DNA of 63,934 bases from Muribaculaceae bacterium (GCA_029060285.1 JAIDUH010000197.1:1-63934), one strand, 5' to 3'. Shown: positions 15,432 through 28,000, counted from the stretch's first letter. Numbers and translations are program-made. Notes: a model not told the origin generated them from the letters alone.

Positions 15432-17447
15432 ATGGCAACAGAAAATGTAAAAATCATGAATCCCGCGGATTCCAAGATCCCGGAAGGTCCTATCGCTGAG
15501 AAATGGACCAACTACAAGGCTCATCAGAAGCTCGTCAACCCTGCCAACAAGCGTAAGCTCGACGTGATCGTCGTCGGTACAGGTCTTGCCGGAGCTTCCG
15601 CTGCCTCTACTCTCGCAGAACTTGGCTTCAATGTGCTTAACTTCTGTATTCAGGACTCACCCCGCCGCGCACACTCTATCGCCGCTCAGGGAGGTATCAA
15701 CGCTGCAAAGAATTATCAGAACGACGGCGACTCCGTATATCGTCTTTTCTACGACACAGTGAAGGGTGGCGACTACCGCGCCCGCGAAGCTAACGTATAT
15801 CGTCTGGCTGAAGTGTCTAACAATATCATCGACCAGTGCGTGGCACAGGGCGTTCCTTTCGCCCGCGAATATGGCGGCCTTCTCGCCAACCGTTCTTTCG
15901 GCGGCGCTCAGGTTTCACGTACTTTCTACGCAAAGGGTCAGACAGGCCAGCAGCTCCTTCTCGGTGCCTACAGCTCACTCAACCGTCAGATCCATCTCGG
16001 AAAGGTGAAAAGCTTCAACCGCTATGAGATGCACGACGTGGTCCTCATCAAGGACAAGGACGGAGTAGAGCGCGCACGCGGTATTGTAGCCAAGAACCTC
16101 GTCACCGGCGAATTCGAGCGTTTCGCAGCTCATGCAGTCGTGATCGCCACCGGCGGCTACGGCAACACATACTTCCTTTCCACCAACGCTATGGGCTGCA
16201 ACGTGTCGGCAGCGATGGCTTGCTACCGCAAGGGCGCATACTTTGCAAACCCGGCATATGTTCAGATCCACCCGACTTGTATCCCCGTTCACGGCGACAA
16301 GCAGTCTAAGCTTACCCTTATGTCGGAGTCTCTGCGCAACGACGGCCGCATCTGGGTGCCGAAAGACATCGAGGATGCAAAGAAACTCCAGCGTGGCGAG
16401 ATCAAGGGAAGCGATATACCTGAAGAAAACCGCGACTACTATCTGGAACGCCGCTATCCGGCATTCGGCAACCTCGTTCCGCGCGACGTGGCTTCACGTG
16501 CTGCCAAGGAGCGTTGCGACAAGGGCTATGGCGTAAACAATACGGGTCTTGCAGTATTCCTCGACTTCTCTGAGGCTATCAACCGTCTCGGCATCGACGT
16601 GGTGCGTCAGCGCTACGGCAACCTCTTCGACATGTATGAGGAAATCACCGACGTCAACCCCGGCGAGCTTGCTAAGGAAATCGACGGCCAGAAATACTAC
16701 AACCCGATGATGATCTTCCCGGCTATCCACTATACAATGGGTGGCATCTGGGTAGACTATGAGCTCCAGACTTCTGTAAAGGGTCTCTTCGCTATCGGCG
16801 AATGTAACTTCTCCGACCATGGTGCCAACCGTCTTGGTGCTTCTGCCCTCATGCAGGGTCTTGCTGACGGCTATTTCGTGCTTCCTTACACTATCCAGAA
16901 CTATCTGAGCGACCAGATCACAGTGCCTCACTTCTCTACAGACCTTCCGGAATTCGAGGAGTGCGAGAAGAAGTGCCGCGAGGTTCAGGAGAAGCTCATG
17001 AACATCAAGGGCAAGCGTTCTGTGGACTCAATCCATAAGGAACTGGGCCACATCATGTGGGAATATGTAGGTATGGGCCGTACGGCAGAAGGACTGAAGA
17101 CAGCTATCCAGAAGCTTGACGATCTCCGTAAGGTATTCGACACCGACCTCTTCATCCCGGGTTCGATCGAGGGCATGAACATAGAGCTTGACAAGGCATT
17201 CCGCCTCAACGACTTCATCACCATGGGCAAGCTCATGGCTTACGATGCCCTTTCACGCAACGAGTCTTGCGGCGGTCACTTCCGCGAGGAATACCAGACA
17301 GAGGAAGGGGAGGCCAAGCGTGATGACGAACACTACTTCTACGTGTCATGCTGGGAATATCAGGGTCCTGACAAGGCTCCCGAGCAGATCATCGAGCCGC
17401 TCCACTATGAAGCTATCAAGGTTCAGACCCGTAACTATAAGTCATAA
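15432..17447 (+). CDS. frdA: fumarate reductase/succinate dehydrogenase flavoprotein subunit
   Basis: Catalytic subunit that interconverts fumarate and succinate with covalently bound FAD. The N-terminal dinucleotide motif is [20 protein letters not shown] (about 38-57); [14 protein letters not shown] holds the FAD-linking His; the substrate-site segments [21 protein letters not shown] and [12 protein letters not shown] are present; [11 protein letters not shown] follows. Length 671 is usual for the Bacteroidetes subtype. In an anaerobe with korAB nearby, fumarate reduction to succinate in energy metabolism is the likely direction. It is 12 bp after frdC and 25 bp before frdB. Confidence 0.97.
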   Translation: MATENVKIMNPADSKIPEGPIAEKWTNYKAHQKLVNPANKRKLDVIVVGTGLAGASAASTLAELGFNVLNFCIQDSPRRAHSIAAQGGINAAKNYQNDGDSVYRLFYDTVKGGDYRAREANVYRLAEVSNNIIDQCVAQGVPFAREYGGLLANRSFGGAQVSRTFYAKGQTGQQLLLGAYSSLNRQIHLGKVKSFNRYEMHDVVLIKDKDGVERARGIVAKNLVTGEFERFAAHAVVIATGGYGNTYFLSTNAMGCNVSAAMACYRKGAYFANPAYVQIHPTCIPVHGDKQSKLTLMSESLRNDGRIWVPKDIEDAKKLQRGEIKGSDIPEENRDYYLERRYPAFGNLVPRDVASRAAKERCDKGYGVNNTGLAVFLDFSEAINRLGIDVVRQRYGNLFDMYEEITDVNPGELAKEIDGQKYYNPMMIFPAIHYTMGGIWVDYELQTSVKGLFAIGECNFSDHGANRLGASALMQGLADGYFVLPYTIQNYLSDQITVPHFSTDLPEFEECEKKCREVQEKLMNIKGKRSVDSIHKELGHIMWEYVGMGRTAEGLKTAIQKLDDLRKVFDTDLFIPGSIEGMNIELDKAFRLNDFITMGKLMAYDALSRNESCGGHFREEYQTEEGEAKRDDEHYFYVSCWEYQGPDKAPEQIIEPLHYEAIKVQTRNYKS

Positions 17448-17472
17448 ATCCACTCAAAACTGAAATCAGACA

Positions 17473-18231
17473 ATGGAAGAAAATATTATGAAAGTCAACC
17501 TCCGCGTTTGGCGTCAGGCTAATGCAAAGGCCAAAGGTGGATTCGTGACTTACGAAAATGTCGAGACTACTCCCGACACTTCCTTCCTTGAGACTCTCGA
17601 CATCCTTAACGAGACTCTTGTGGAAGAAGGACAGGAGCCTATCGTGTTCGACCACGACTGCCGCGAGGGTATCTGCGGTATGTGCTCGCTCTATATCAAC
17701 GGACATCCGCATGGTCCTGCTACAGGCGCTACCACTTGCCAGCTCTATATGCGTCGTTTCCAGAACGGCGAGACCATCACTGTAGAGCCATGGCGTTCGG
17801 CTGCGTTCCCCGTAATCAAGGACCTTATGGTAGACCGCAACGCATTCGACAAGATCCAGCAGGCTGGTGGCTATGTAAGCTTCAACTGCGGTGGCGCTCA
17901 GGATGCCAATGACCTCCCCATCTCCAAGGTGAATGCCGACGAGGCTATGGACTCTGCAAGCTGCATCGGTTGCGGCGCATGTGTGGCAGCCTGCAAGAAT
18001 GGCTCTGCAATGCTCTTCGTCAGCGCAAAGATCAGCCAGCTCTCTCTGCTCCCTCAGGGTGAGGTAGAGAAAGACCGTCGTGTCCGCGCAATGGTAGCAA
18101 AGATGGATGAGCTTGGCTTCGGCAACTGCACCAACACCGGTGCTTGCTCCGCTGAATGCCCCAAGAACATCAAGCTTTACAACATCGGCAGAATGAACCG
18201 TCAGTTCATCGCCGCCAAGTGCAAGGAATAA
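17473..18231 (+). CDS. frdB: fumarate reductase/succinate dehydrogenase iron-sulfur subunit
   Basis: Carries electrons between quinone and flavin. Cysteine groups for three clusters are visible in order: [16 protein letters not shown] for [2Fe-2S], [15 protein letters not shown] for [4Fe-4S], and [15 protein letters not shown] for the third cluster. Length 252 is normal. ATGs at 17473 and 17488 are both possible starts; the first is kept. A terminator follows, so frdCAB is a closed operon. Confidence 0.97.
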   Translation: MEENIMKVNLRVWRQANAKAKGGFVTYENVETTPDTSFLETLDILNETLVEEGQEPIVFDHDCREGICGMCSLYINGHPHGPATGATTCQLYMRRFQNGETITVEPWRSAAFPVIKDLMVDRNAFDKIQQAGGYVSFNCGGAQDANDLPISKVNADEAMDSASCIGCGACVAACKNGSAMLFVSAKISQLSLLPQGEVEKDRRVRAMVAKMDELGFGNCTNTGACSAECPKNIKLYNIGRMNRQFIAAKCKE

Positions 18232-18251
18232 GTACAGTCAGAATAAATGAT

Positions 18252-18291
18252 AAAAAGGTCGGAGAGGCATTCAGCTTCCCCGACCTTTTTT
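18252..18291 (+). terminator. rho-independent terminator after frdB
   Basis: AAAAGGTCGG (18253-18262) pairs with CCGACCTTTT and runs into T tract near 18291. It lies about 20 bp after the frdB stop. Confidence 0.9.
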
Positions 18292-18396
18292 CGTCTGTTT
18301 ATATCACCACAGCGATCTGCGTTGTCTCAGAATCATAAAATATCCTTAATTATTTTGAGAGATAAAGATTTGGAGTTCAAAAGTTGGGCGCAGAGC

Positions 18397-18410
18397 GAAT
18401 CTATAGATTC
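18397..18410. promoter_or_regulatory. 14-bp perfect palindrome upstream of the regulator gene
   Basis: GAATCTATAGATTC is a perfect palindrome located about 50 bp upstream of the -33 box of the next gene. A dimeric regulator could bind here. Nothing else is seen between the frdB terminator and the promoter. Confidence 0.5.
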
Positions 18411-18461
18411 TATAATTGTTTTATAGCAAGGTGAACGGCGGGGCGAGTGAGAGATTTTTGT

Positions 18462-18492
18462 TTGGATGACTACAAAAATTTTTGTATTTTTG
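18462..18492 (+). promoter_or_regulatory. promoter for the TPR/HTH regulator
   Basis: TTG (18462-18464) and TATTTTTG (18485-18492) with 20 bp between them. The box overlaps the first in-frame ATG (18482) of the next gene, which rules that ATG out as the start. Confidence 0.75.
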
Positions 18493-18526
18493 TATGCGTT
18501 TCAAGATGCAATTTCATAAAACGGTT

Positions 18527-20227
18527 ATGAAGTCCTATTTTCGATATATTTACAAGTTGATGAGTTCTGCCAGTATGGCGGCGCTTATTGTATTGTCATT
18601 GGTCATGGGTTGTAAAGAAAGGGTAGACCCTAAACTTTCAGAAATAGACTCCAAGATGGAAGAGCATCCGGATTCTGCCTTGATGCTTCTCGACTCCTAC
18701 CATCTTTCAGCCAATGCATCAGATTATGATCGTGCCTACTATGGAATGCTTTTGACCCATGCCCGCTACAAAAACTTCATCGATGAGACCAATGACAGTC
18801 TCATCAGTGCTTCTGCCGAATATTTCCTGAAGCATGACTGCAAGGAGCAAGCTTCTCGAAGTCTCTTCTTGAAAGGTATGATCCAGCGGAGTGCCAATAG
18901 CCTTGGAGAATCGGCTGTTTCATTCTCCAAGGGTCTTGATATTGCAAAGGCGGGTAAGCAATATATGTGGGCAGGCCAGTGTGCGAGAGGGTTACGTATG
19001 ATATATGAAAGTTTGCATGATGGATCGGCACAGGTGAAATATGCGTGTGAAAGTCGGAAGGCATTTCTTAAATGCAAGGATAAGAGTTGGCAAGACTATT
19101 CTGAATATGAATTAGCTATAGCTTTGAATAATAATTGTAAGTATGAGGAAGCTTTGTCAGTATTAGATAGCCTTGATAAACAATGCTCTATAAAAAGCGA
19201 TACTTTAATGCTCACTCAAATTGCACAATTAAGAGGAATGGCATTATTGGGTCTTGGGAAATATGAAGAATCATTAAAAAACTATGAATATTCCTGTGAA
19301 TTGAACCATGAGATATTGTGTGAAAAAGATTTTCGTAATATTCGGATTGCTCTTTATAATCTTTATGGTGATTCAATCCCTGAAAACTATTTGTTGTTAT
19401 TGAACAACATTGAAATAAAGAATACCCCAACTGATGCATATGATGTCCTTGTAAATGAGGGAGATTATAAGAAAGCATATGAAAGTCTTGAGCGGTATAA
19501 GGATGAGCAGGATAGTGTGCTTTCTATAATATTTAAGAACAATGTCTCGGAGTCTGTCAATCAGTATGAGACGATAAAAAGCATTTTGGCCGCGCAGAAG
19601 TTAAGAAATGAACGACTTTCATATTGCTTTATATTCCTTTTAATATTAATGATTGGGATATTCAGCTATTGGAGATATCGGGAGAAGATTCATAAGGAAG
19701 AATCGAAGCGTCTAAAGATAGAAGCTGATATGGAAAGCCTTCGTTCCGATCTTATGTCTCAATTAGATTCTGCTAAGAAGGAGTTGAAAAATGCTTCTAA
19801 AGAATCAGAGTGTGAAAAAGCGATTGGTTTTGAAAAAATCATTCGACAAAGATATGCTGAAGCCAATCAGCTGTGTGATGATTACTATCAAGGTTGTGGA
19901 ATAAGTAAGAATAAGAGTAATGATGTAGATGCAAAAATAAATAGTATTATAGCAGAATTTAAAGATAATGAGAGCATGTACAAGATTGCAGAATATGTCG
20001 ATGGAAAGTCAGGTGGTCTTTATTCTTCGTTTAAGAAGGATTTCTTTCATTTGTCTTCGGAATGTCATCGATTGTTCTTATATCTTATGTTAGGATTCAG
20101 CGCTCGAACGCTATCTGTTATTATTGGACAAAGTATAAATGCAATATATATTAAAAAGTCTCGTCTGAAATCCAAAATTACTCAGAGTGATTTATCCTTA
20201 AAAGATGAGTATTTGAAGTTCTTTTAA
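18527..20227 (+). CDS. membrane-anchored TPR regulator with C-terminal helix-turn-helix
   Basis: A probable signalling protein of the Bacteroidetes type that links a periplasmic TPR sensor to cytoplasmic DNA binding. With the ATG at 18527 it has 566 residues: an N-terminal lipoprotein-like signal (AALIVLSLVMGCKER), TPR helices to about residue 330, one membrane helix at about 365-385 (CFIFLLILMIGIFSYW), a coiled coil rich in Lys and Glu, and a C-terminal helix-turn-helix (GFSARTLSVIIGQSINAIYI then KKSRLKSKI). ATG at 18506 is an alternative but leaves almost no leader. From about 19100 the gene is clearly more AT-rich than its neighbours. It lies just upstream of the RHS locus; control of that locus is an inference. 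Confidence 0.8.
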   Translation: MKSYFRYIYKLMSSASMAALIVLSLVMGCKERVDPKLSEIDSKMEEHPDSALMLLDSYHLSANASDYDRAYYGMLLTHARYKNFIDETNDSLISASAEYFLKHDCKEQASRSLFLKGMIQRSANSLGESAVSFSKGLDIAKAGKQYMWAGQCARGLRMIYESLHDGSAQVKYACESRKAFLKCKDKSWQDYSEYELAIALNNNCKYEEALSVLDSLDKQCSIKSDTLMLTQIAQLRGMALLGLGKYEESLKNYEYSCELNHEILCEKDFRNIRIALYNLYGDSIPENYLLLLNNIEIKNTPTDAYDVLVNEGDYKKAYESLERYKDEQDSVLSIIFKNNVSESVNQYETIKSILAAQKLRNERLSYCFIFLLILMIGIFSYWRYREKIHKEESKRLKIEADMESLRSDLMSQLDSAKKELKNASKESECEKAIGFEKIIRQRYAEANQLCDDYYQGCGISKNKSNDVDAKINSIIAEFKDNESMYKIAEYVDGKSGGLYSSFKKDFFHLSSECHRLFLYLMLGFSARTLSVIIGQSINAIYIKKSRLKSKITQSDLSLKDEYLKFF

Positions 20228-20357
20228 TTTAAGTGGGTTCGATATAGGATCATTTAAGATAACTGATTATTGATTGTATGATAATATATTATGTCTGTTG
20301 AAAGATATTTGAAAGATTAATTTATGTCCGTTGGATACTTTTCTTATTAATTATTCC

Positions 20358-20365
20358 TAACTTTG
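20358..20365 (+). promoter_or_regulatory. -7 box for the RHS-locus genes
   Basis: TAACTTTG at 20358-20365, 26 bp before the ATG at 20391. A TTG at 20332-20334 is 23 bp away, a little far. No other promoter is seen before the genes at 20857 and 22030, so the three may share it. Confidence 0.6.
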
Positions 20366-20390
20366 CGTTCAAACCAAAATAATAATTTTT

Positions 20391-20789
20391 ATGAACGCAA
20401 AGATTTTTATCAAACTAATGGTAGTTTTGGTGGTTGCTCTGACTTCTATATCGGCTACTGCTGATTCCGGATCATCTCAAAACTCCACTCACCGAGGGAA
20501 AGGCTCTGCTATGTTGGACTTACAGTATAAGTCACCAAACACTAAACGTGCCCCTTCAAGAAAACATTTGGAGGTAGTGTATATGGATGGAGCTGTTACA
20601 CTCCTTTCACAAACATATAATGGAGAGTTCTCACTCACTTTTGAAAACTGTGAAACCGGAGAATCTGTCGTTATCCCATCTATATTTGTAGGAGAATCTA
20701 TAAATATAGAATTGCCTTGTGGCATATATAATGTCAGTGTCACCGGATCTGACGGTCTATCATTCTACGGATTCCTTGAAATTTCTTGA
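20391..20789 (+). CDS. small secreted beta-sandwich protein (DUF3244-like)
   Basis: A 132-residue protein with a Sec signal (IKLMVVLVVALTSISATA, cleavage near residue 25), a short Ser/Thr/Lys linker, and a C-terminal domain of about 75 residues with alternating strands (LEVVYMDGAVTLLSQ; GEFSLTFENCETGE; GIYNVSVTGSDGLSFYGFLE). The strand order resembles the Bacteroides DUF3244 family of small periplasmic proteins; I assign it cautiously. It heads the RHS gene group and may be a helper or unrelated. Confidence 0.6.
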   Translation: MNAKIFIKLMVVLVVALTSISATADSGSSQNSTHRGKGSAMLDLQYKSPNTKRAPSRKHLEVVYMDGAVTLLSQTYNGEFSLTFENCETGESVVIPSIFVGESINIELPCGIYNVSVTGSDGLSFYGFLEIS

Positions 20790-20856
20790 ATGATAGAATA
20801 AAGACTATAAGAATGTTGTAAACTTATCAACCACTAACTGCAAATTCCCATCAATT

Positions 20857-22014
20857 ATGAAAAAGATTCCACTGATATTCCTTCTCATAGCAGTTTTTTT
20901 CTTGGTGTCGTCCTCAACAGATGCAAAGCCAAACCACACGCCCCGCGACGGGGACCGGCTTCATCCGGGAATAGCCAGTTCCCGAAGCCTGATACTCTCT
21001 GTATGTGATTCATCACGGACCGTACTCCTTGATCCGTCAGCTGTATCCTTCGCTGACGACCTCGACGCATATACATATATCGACAACGACACGATATCAT
21101 ATGTGCAGTTCGCCACGAAGCATCGTTTCCTCCTTCAAGGCGACACTTTGTCCTATATCGGATATGAGAACCGTGCAACATACTTCCATCTTGACTCAGC
21201 TGCCAATGTAGCACACTTCCCATTGAAAGATGGGGGGACTGTACGCGACAAATGGTCAGGCAGTATGCTGCAGTATGGCAGTATGATCCTCAAGAGGACG
21301 GTCGGCATCTCATCAAGCCAGGCAGAAGCGGGCTGGACACTGACCGACGGCACTGATACGCTACGAAATGCGGTAAGGCTTAAGTGGACCCTCGACATGG
21401 CTTATGCCGACCCGGACAGCGTCAACGCCTCGATGCCCGTCAGCATTGCCTCAGACATCATCTCCGACATGCAGGTCAACGTGAAAGCCATGCTGTCGGA
21501 AAGGCTACTGACCGAGCGCACCATATGGTTCTCCGAAGACGCACGCTACCCTGTGCTCACCGACAGCCGTGTCTCGCGCATAGTATTTAGTGATGGAGGA
21601 GAATCAGCCGACACCATACCGCGGAGCATGCTTGCCATTCACTATCCACCCTCTTTCCAGTATTCCGATACTGGTGAGGACTATGTGGCAGAAAATCCGG
21701 ATGCCAAGAGCACCGGCAACCTATACGGAGAATATGGACAAGGGGACAATGACCGCGGCACATCCTTGAAGGTAGGTGACCCCGAACTAAGCGGCAATAC
21801 AATCGCCTTCACCCTCAGCTCACCTTCCGGCACCCGCACCGCCACCGTCACACTCTTCACAGATTCCGGCATTAGGCTTACGGAATCCATGGAAGTTGCG
21901 GTCGGTCCTGTTGCGCAACGCTACAGTCTGGATGTACCTGCAGGATGGAAAGGGGTTATGCTCCTGAGAGTTGAAGTCGGAGAGGAATCATATACAAGAA
22001 AAGTTATCTTATAA
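20857..22014 (+). CDS. secreted protein encoded just upstream of the RHS gene
   Basis: A 385-residue protein with a signal peptide (MKKIPLIFLLIAVFFLVSSS) and no domain I recognise. The C-terminal 90 residues look like a beta-sandwich (NTIAFTLSSPSGTRTATVTL; RLTESMEVAVGPVAQRYSLD; ESYTRKVIL at the end), similar in feel to C-terminal sorting or adhesion domains. It ends 15 bp before the RHS start, so the two are almost certainly co-transcribed; a chaperone, anchor or delivery role for the RHS protein is an inference from position. Codon and base use match the RHS core and not the AT-rich tip. Confidence 0.6.
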   Translation: MKKIPLIFLLIAVFFLVSSSTDAKPNHTPRDGDRLHPGIASSRSLILSVCDSSRTVLLDPSAVSFADDLDAYTYIDNDTISYVQFATKHRFLLQGDTLSYIGYENRATYFHLDSAANVAHFPLKDGGTVRDKWSGSMLQYGSMILKRTVGISSSQAEAGWTLTDGTDTLRNAVRLKWTLDMAYADPDSVNASMPVSIASDIISDMQVNVKAMLSERLLTERTIWFSEDARYPVLTDSRVSRIVFSDGGESADTIPRSMLAIHYPPSFQYSDTGEDYVAENPDAKSTGNLYGEYGQGDNDRGTSLKVGDPELSGNTIAFTLSSPSGTRTATVTLFTDSGIRLTESMEVAVGPVAQRYSLDVPAGWKGVMLLRVEVGEESYTRKVIL

Positions 22015-22029
22015 GGAAAGGAGGACATC

Positions 22030-25000
22030 ATGAAACGACTGTATACATTCATTGCCATCATTGCCTTATATATTGGACTCAATCCCCAAACAGTTAGCGC
22101 GGTTGAAGTCATTGACTCGTTACCGCAAGTCATCTTCGGTATAGATTCGGTTTCAGGAATAATGCCACTTTCAGACAGCGATGAGGGCAAATCCAGCCTG
22201 CTCAACGGCATAATACCCCCTGCGCCCCAGTCCCTGGCACTGGCACGATATGCAGAATATCCTGTGAGCCATACTACCGGTATACCCGACATATCCATTC
22301 CTCTGTATGAAATACATGTAGGTAACTACACCCTTCCAATATCCATAAGCTACCACTCTTCAGGTGCAAGAGTTGACGATGTCCCTACTTGTGTTGGACA
22401 GGGATGGACATTGAATGCGGGCGGAGCTGTGATCAGGACTGTCATGGGTGCTCCCGACCAACCGCAAGGCGTAAGTCAGAACAGGAAATACATGGATGTG
22501 GAGGAAGTCCGGAAACTCATGGCAGAAAAGAAGGGTGAGGCCACCTACGGATACAGGCACATAGTGCGCATGCTGCTTGAAAACAACAAGTACTACGACA
22601 CGGAATCCGACCGCTATTCATATAATGTGGGCGGATTGACTGGACTGTTCCGATATGACATCAACAAGGATGATTTCGTGACGCTTGACCACGCCCCTCA
22701 CATGATATCGTTTAAGTCCAATATATACGCACCTTTCGTAGATTCAGAATTCGTAATCAAGGATGCCGCCGGCAACGAATACTATCTTGGGAAAAACGAG
22801 GTCAGCTGCCTCAGCGACGACGGGAACGGGAACGAGTACACCACTGCCTGGTATGTCGACAGCATAAGGACACCTTACGGCAACGTTAGGTTCAGCTACC
22901 TTCCCGGCGATCTGGCATTCAACATCACGAGGAGCAGCATGACCACTGAAGCCGGTTATTATCCGTACAAAAACGGAGAACATGGCCTTAACTTCGGTTA
23001 TAAAATAGAGGAACGTAATTTGTCGGCAACCTATCGACATGACCAGACACTTGTCAAGGAGATCACGTGGGAGGGAAACCGCATAAGCTTCACGTACAGC
23101 AACAGCGATCCCGGGTTCGAGCCCCATAGGCTTGAATCGGTGACTGTCTTCAATGCGGACGGCAGCATACGTAAGAAAGTGACATTCTCATACACGATCT
23201 GGTATGAATCCGGCTCCTCCGGGAAAGGCAGGCCTCTACTTACCTCTGTGAATGATTCTGAGTCAGGAAATTTCTCTTTAGCCTACTACGATATGGACGG
23301 ATACTACGGTATACCGTCGTGGAAAACGGCAAAGGATACCGCCGGGAGCAGCGACCTGTGGGGATACTACAACGGAGGGAACGCCAGCATTCATTTTCTG
23401 CCTGCAGACATCGCCGCAAAGCTTGAGGACAAAGTAAACGGCGTGAGCACAGGATCAAGAGACCGGAGTCCCAAATTGTCATATACGAGGATGGGAGTCC
23501 TCAAGTCAGTGCAGTTCCCGACAGGAGGGAACGTGACCTATTCCTATGAACTCAACTCCATGGAAGTTGACGGCAAACCGTACAATGCAGGTGGTCTTAG
23601 GGTCAGCCGCGTTGATATAAATGACGGGGGCACAGTCCGTTCCAAGACCTATTCATACCAGGGATTCCTGACACAGGACCCTCCTGAACAGCGCATGATA
23701 TGCGACATGACACTCGTGTGGAGCGGGGTGGATCCTTTTCCATCCACTTCTTACGCGACATCCTGGCGCACTGTCTCATCATATCCTGTTGGATATTCGT
23801 ACGCCCCCTCCAATCCGGTGGCATATACGTTCGTGACAGAAACCTGTTCTGATGGTTCCAGAACTGAATACGAGTATTTCCCCGGATATCTCGCGGATTC
23901 CGCCATGGCAAGACCAACCCCACATCCCACGACATGGTCTCCTTCACTCTTGGACCCGGGACGCAGGATGCCGAGGCTCAAGAGGAGGAGCGTATATGAC
24001 AGCAATGGTAACGAGGTGTTCAGGGAGTCCCTGGAATATGCAGTGGGTGTTGATGATGACATGCTCACCACCGGATTGAGACTGTACTGCAACGTATCGT
24101 GGTCAGATTACAAAAAAGGCGATCGATTCTACACTAATAGAGATACCGAAAAAGTAGACGAGTGGTTTCCAATAGCCGGCGTGAGCATTCTGCCTGACGT
24201 AGACGATTACCTTTTCTATGAGGAGACCAAGGCCAGACGCATACCTACGTTGCCGTCACGCAGGACGGAGGAGGATCTGGCGACAGGATTCAAGACCGTA
24301 ACTGAATATTCATATGATGCTGATTACAGGACACTGCAGCCTCGTTCACAGACGGTCACCAACAGCAACGGCACTGTATTCCGCACAGAATACACATACC
24401 CCTTCAACCATACCGAGGCATACTGCCGAGAGATGACAGAGTGGGGTCTGAATGACCTTCCTGTTGAAACCCGGATTTATTCAGGACAGGCTTTGCTTTC
24501 AAAGGAAAGGATAGGGTACACCTTACACAATGGATTCTTCTATCCGTCAAGCATATCATCATGGTCAGCCCCGACAGCATCTTCGTTGCAGTCTCCGCCG
24601 GCTACTCTCCCGGAGCGCGAGAGGATTTCCTCCTTCAACTCCAAAGGTCGTCCGTTGTTGGCCAAGATCAACGCCACGGACGAGACCTCCTTCAAGTGGA
24701 ATTCCAGAGATGACCTTCTGGAATCCTCCACAGCACCTGGAGGATTGAAGACGACATACACCCACAAGCCACTCTTCGGGCTTGCCTCAGTCACGCTCCC
24801 CAACGGATATACAACATCCTATTTGTATAATGCCGCGGGCTTGCTCCAGTCTGTATCTGACAAGTCGGGTGCAATAGAAGAATACACCTACAGCTATACC
24901 AACCATCCTAAGCTGTACGGTGACGGAAACTCAGTCACGACACGCCGGAAGCTGGATGCATCGGGCTTCCATGAGGTGCTGAACAAACAGTATTACAGTG

Positions 25001-28000
25001 GGCTTGGTCTCCCGACAACGCTTGTGCAGGGTGGAATGAACACAAAGGGGGAATACCTCTACAGCACGACCGGCTATGACAACATGGGCAGGCCCGTGGT
25101 CAATATCCTGCCCGGGGCAGGGGGCAAGACCCCCAAGTTCAAGTCTTACAGTGAGATTGACCTGCTGGCAAAGGAAACCCATGGGGAGGATTATGCACGC
25201 TCGCAGACCATCTTTGACGCTCTTGAGCGTCCCGTGAAGGTCACAACCCCGGGTGATGCCTGGAACGAGGCCGGCAAGGCCAAGGTCACCCAGTACATTG
25301 CGAATGCGGCAAACAGCGTACGTCTCTACCGTGCCCCCATGACCGCGATCTCTCTCGTGGAAGACGGATATTATGCAGCCAAGACACTGCAGGGAGTTCG
25401 CACGGTTGACGAGGATGGAAAGGAGATGACAGTCTATACCGACCGCCTTGGACGCAAGGTGCTTGAGCGCCGTGGACCAGAAAGCAAAAAAGGACAGAAC
25501 GACACTTATTTCGTCTACAACGATCTCGGGCAGCTGCGCTACGTGCTCAGCCCCGCATATCAGGAAGACGCGAACCAGACGGAGTATGTGTATGAGTACC
25601 GCTATGACCGATACGGCAATGTGGTCTATAAGGCAATTCCCGGTGCCGGATACACTCAGTACTGGTATGACCGAGCCGGGAGACTGGCATACATGCAGGA
25701 TGCGAACCTGCGCTCGAAGTCGCTCTACCGTTTCTTCATCTACGACAAGGCGGGGCGGCAGGCAATCCAAGGAGTGTGCAAGGTATGCACTCGCGACGAG
25801 ACCGTGAACTTCGCCACATACACCGGAGGCACCGGCGGCTTCATGTCTACAGGCTACACGCTTGCCAACTCATCCCGGATACAACAGGCGACGCTCGAGA
25901 CTGTCAGCTACTATGATGACCATACTTTCACAACTTACCTTGACACGGATATTGCCAAGTCAAGCACCCAATCCTGCAAGGGCCTGCAGACCGGTTCGGT
26001 GGTTTACAACTCTGACGGCACGAAGTCCTCATCCGCATTATATTACGATGCCAAGGGTCAGGTGATCGAGAGCAAGGAGCGGACATCCTTCGGGACCCTC
26101 CGCACCACGACCAACACCTACACGTATTCGGGACAGCCGCTTAAGTCGATGGTGACGGAAGGAAACGTGACGACCATCACCGAGAACACCTACGATCCGG
26201 GTTCGGGACTCCTGACAGCAACCGACGTGACCATAAACGGCACGAAGCAGCGAGTGTCAGCAGTGGCATACGACGACCTCGGGAGGATTGCGTCAGTGAC
26301 ACGCGGCGCCGAGCAGAACAGCGGCGGAAAAGTGAGCTACACATACAACATCCACGGACAGACAACATCCATCACTGGACCGGGATTCTCCCAGAATCTC
26401 TTCTATGCGGATGGTCCCGGAAATAAACTGTACAACGGTTCTGTAAGTGCAATGACATGGACAATGGGGCCTGGGACAGCACGACGTGGATACAAATACA
26501 GTTATAACGACTACGGATGGCTCACCTCCGCAGATTATGGAGAAAGTGATGCCCTGACTGCCTACAGAGACAGATATTCCGAGAAGTTTACTGCATTCAC
26601 GCGTAACGGAGGGATAACCAAGCTCCAGCGCAACGGCCTCAAGGCAGACGGCACTTACGGCAAGGTCGATGATCTCACACTGGTCTACACAGGCAACAGG
26701 GTGAGCGGAGTATCCGATCTTGCACCCGCAGTCACCCAAAACGGCAGTATGGATTATCCCGGAGGTAATACATCGAAAGTGCCGACATACAATGCCTTCG
26801 GTGCATTAGTATCTGATTATGGTCGTGGCATCACCTCCATCGATTACGACAACTTCGGGAATCCCACCAAGATACAGTACTCTGGCAGCCGAAGCACCTC
26901 GAATGTGTACTCATCTTCAGGAGAGAAACTTAAGACAGTGCAAAACTCCGGATTTACAAAGCTGAATGATGCGGCTATCATCTTTGATGAGGGAATATAT
27001 TCTGTTCAGGCTGACGATATGAATATAGTTGGCATCAGTGCTGGGTCAACCGTTGAATACCACGGCAACATCATCTACCGCAATGGCACTGTAGATATGA
27101 TCCTCTTCCCCGGCGGCTATGCCACAATAAACGGGAACTCCGTCACGTTCCATTATTATACCCAGGACTATCTCGGTAATAACCGCGCCGTCATCAACGG
27201 TTCGACCGGAGCGATAGAGCAGACGGTGGCATACTATCCCTACGGAGGAGTTATCGCCGACCTTGGCACGGCAGCTACAACAGGTCAACCCTACAAGTTC
27301 GGCGGCAAGGAGCTGATGACTGCCAACGGCCTCAACGAGTATGATTTCGGAGCAAGGCAGTACTACTCAGCTGTCCCGGGATTCACCTCCATTGATCCGT
27401 TCTGCGAAGACACTCAATGGCTCTCTCCTTATCTTTTCTGTGGTAATGATCCCGTGAACAACACAGACCCTACGGGAGCGATCCTTGAGACAGTGTGGGA
27501 TGTCGGGAATGTGCTGTATGATGTAGGTGAGGCAGCCTACAATCACATGACCGGCAACCATGACAAGGCAAAGCAAAACTGGATCGATGCCGGACTGGAT
27601 ATTGGAGCGATGCTCATCCCTGGAATTCCTGCAGGTGCATCCAAGGTTGGAAAGGCTGTAAAGGCTGCCGTGGGAAAGGCTGACAAGGTGACTGATGTAG
27701 TTTCCGATGGAAAGAAGGCGTCCAAGGGAATGAAGAATGCCGAAAGAGTTGCCGAAGGTAAAGAATTTGGAAAAAGTAGTGCCAAGTCAATTACAGATGC
27801 AAATCAATCAACAGCCGCTGAGGTTACGCTCGTGCCTATGAATGGCAAAGGTAATGTAAAAGGTAATAGAACAAGGGTAGATATTTTAAAACAGAATGAT
27901 AATACTTTTCACATTGTTGAATTCAAACTAACAGACACTACTCCATTGACAAAAGGACAAAAAAATGCATGGGAACACGTAAAAAATGGTAATGGAATAT

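Noticed and set aside
24931..25770. Long 279-codon minus-strand frame inside the RHS gene
   Set aside because: It is antisense to the YD repeats, and the repeat coding pattern explains its openness.
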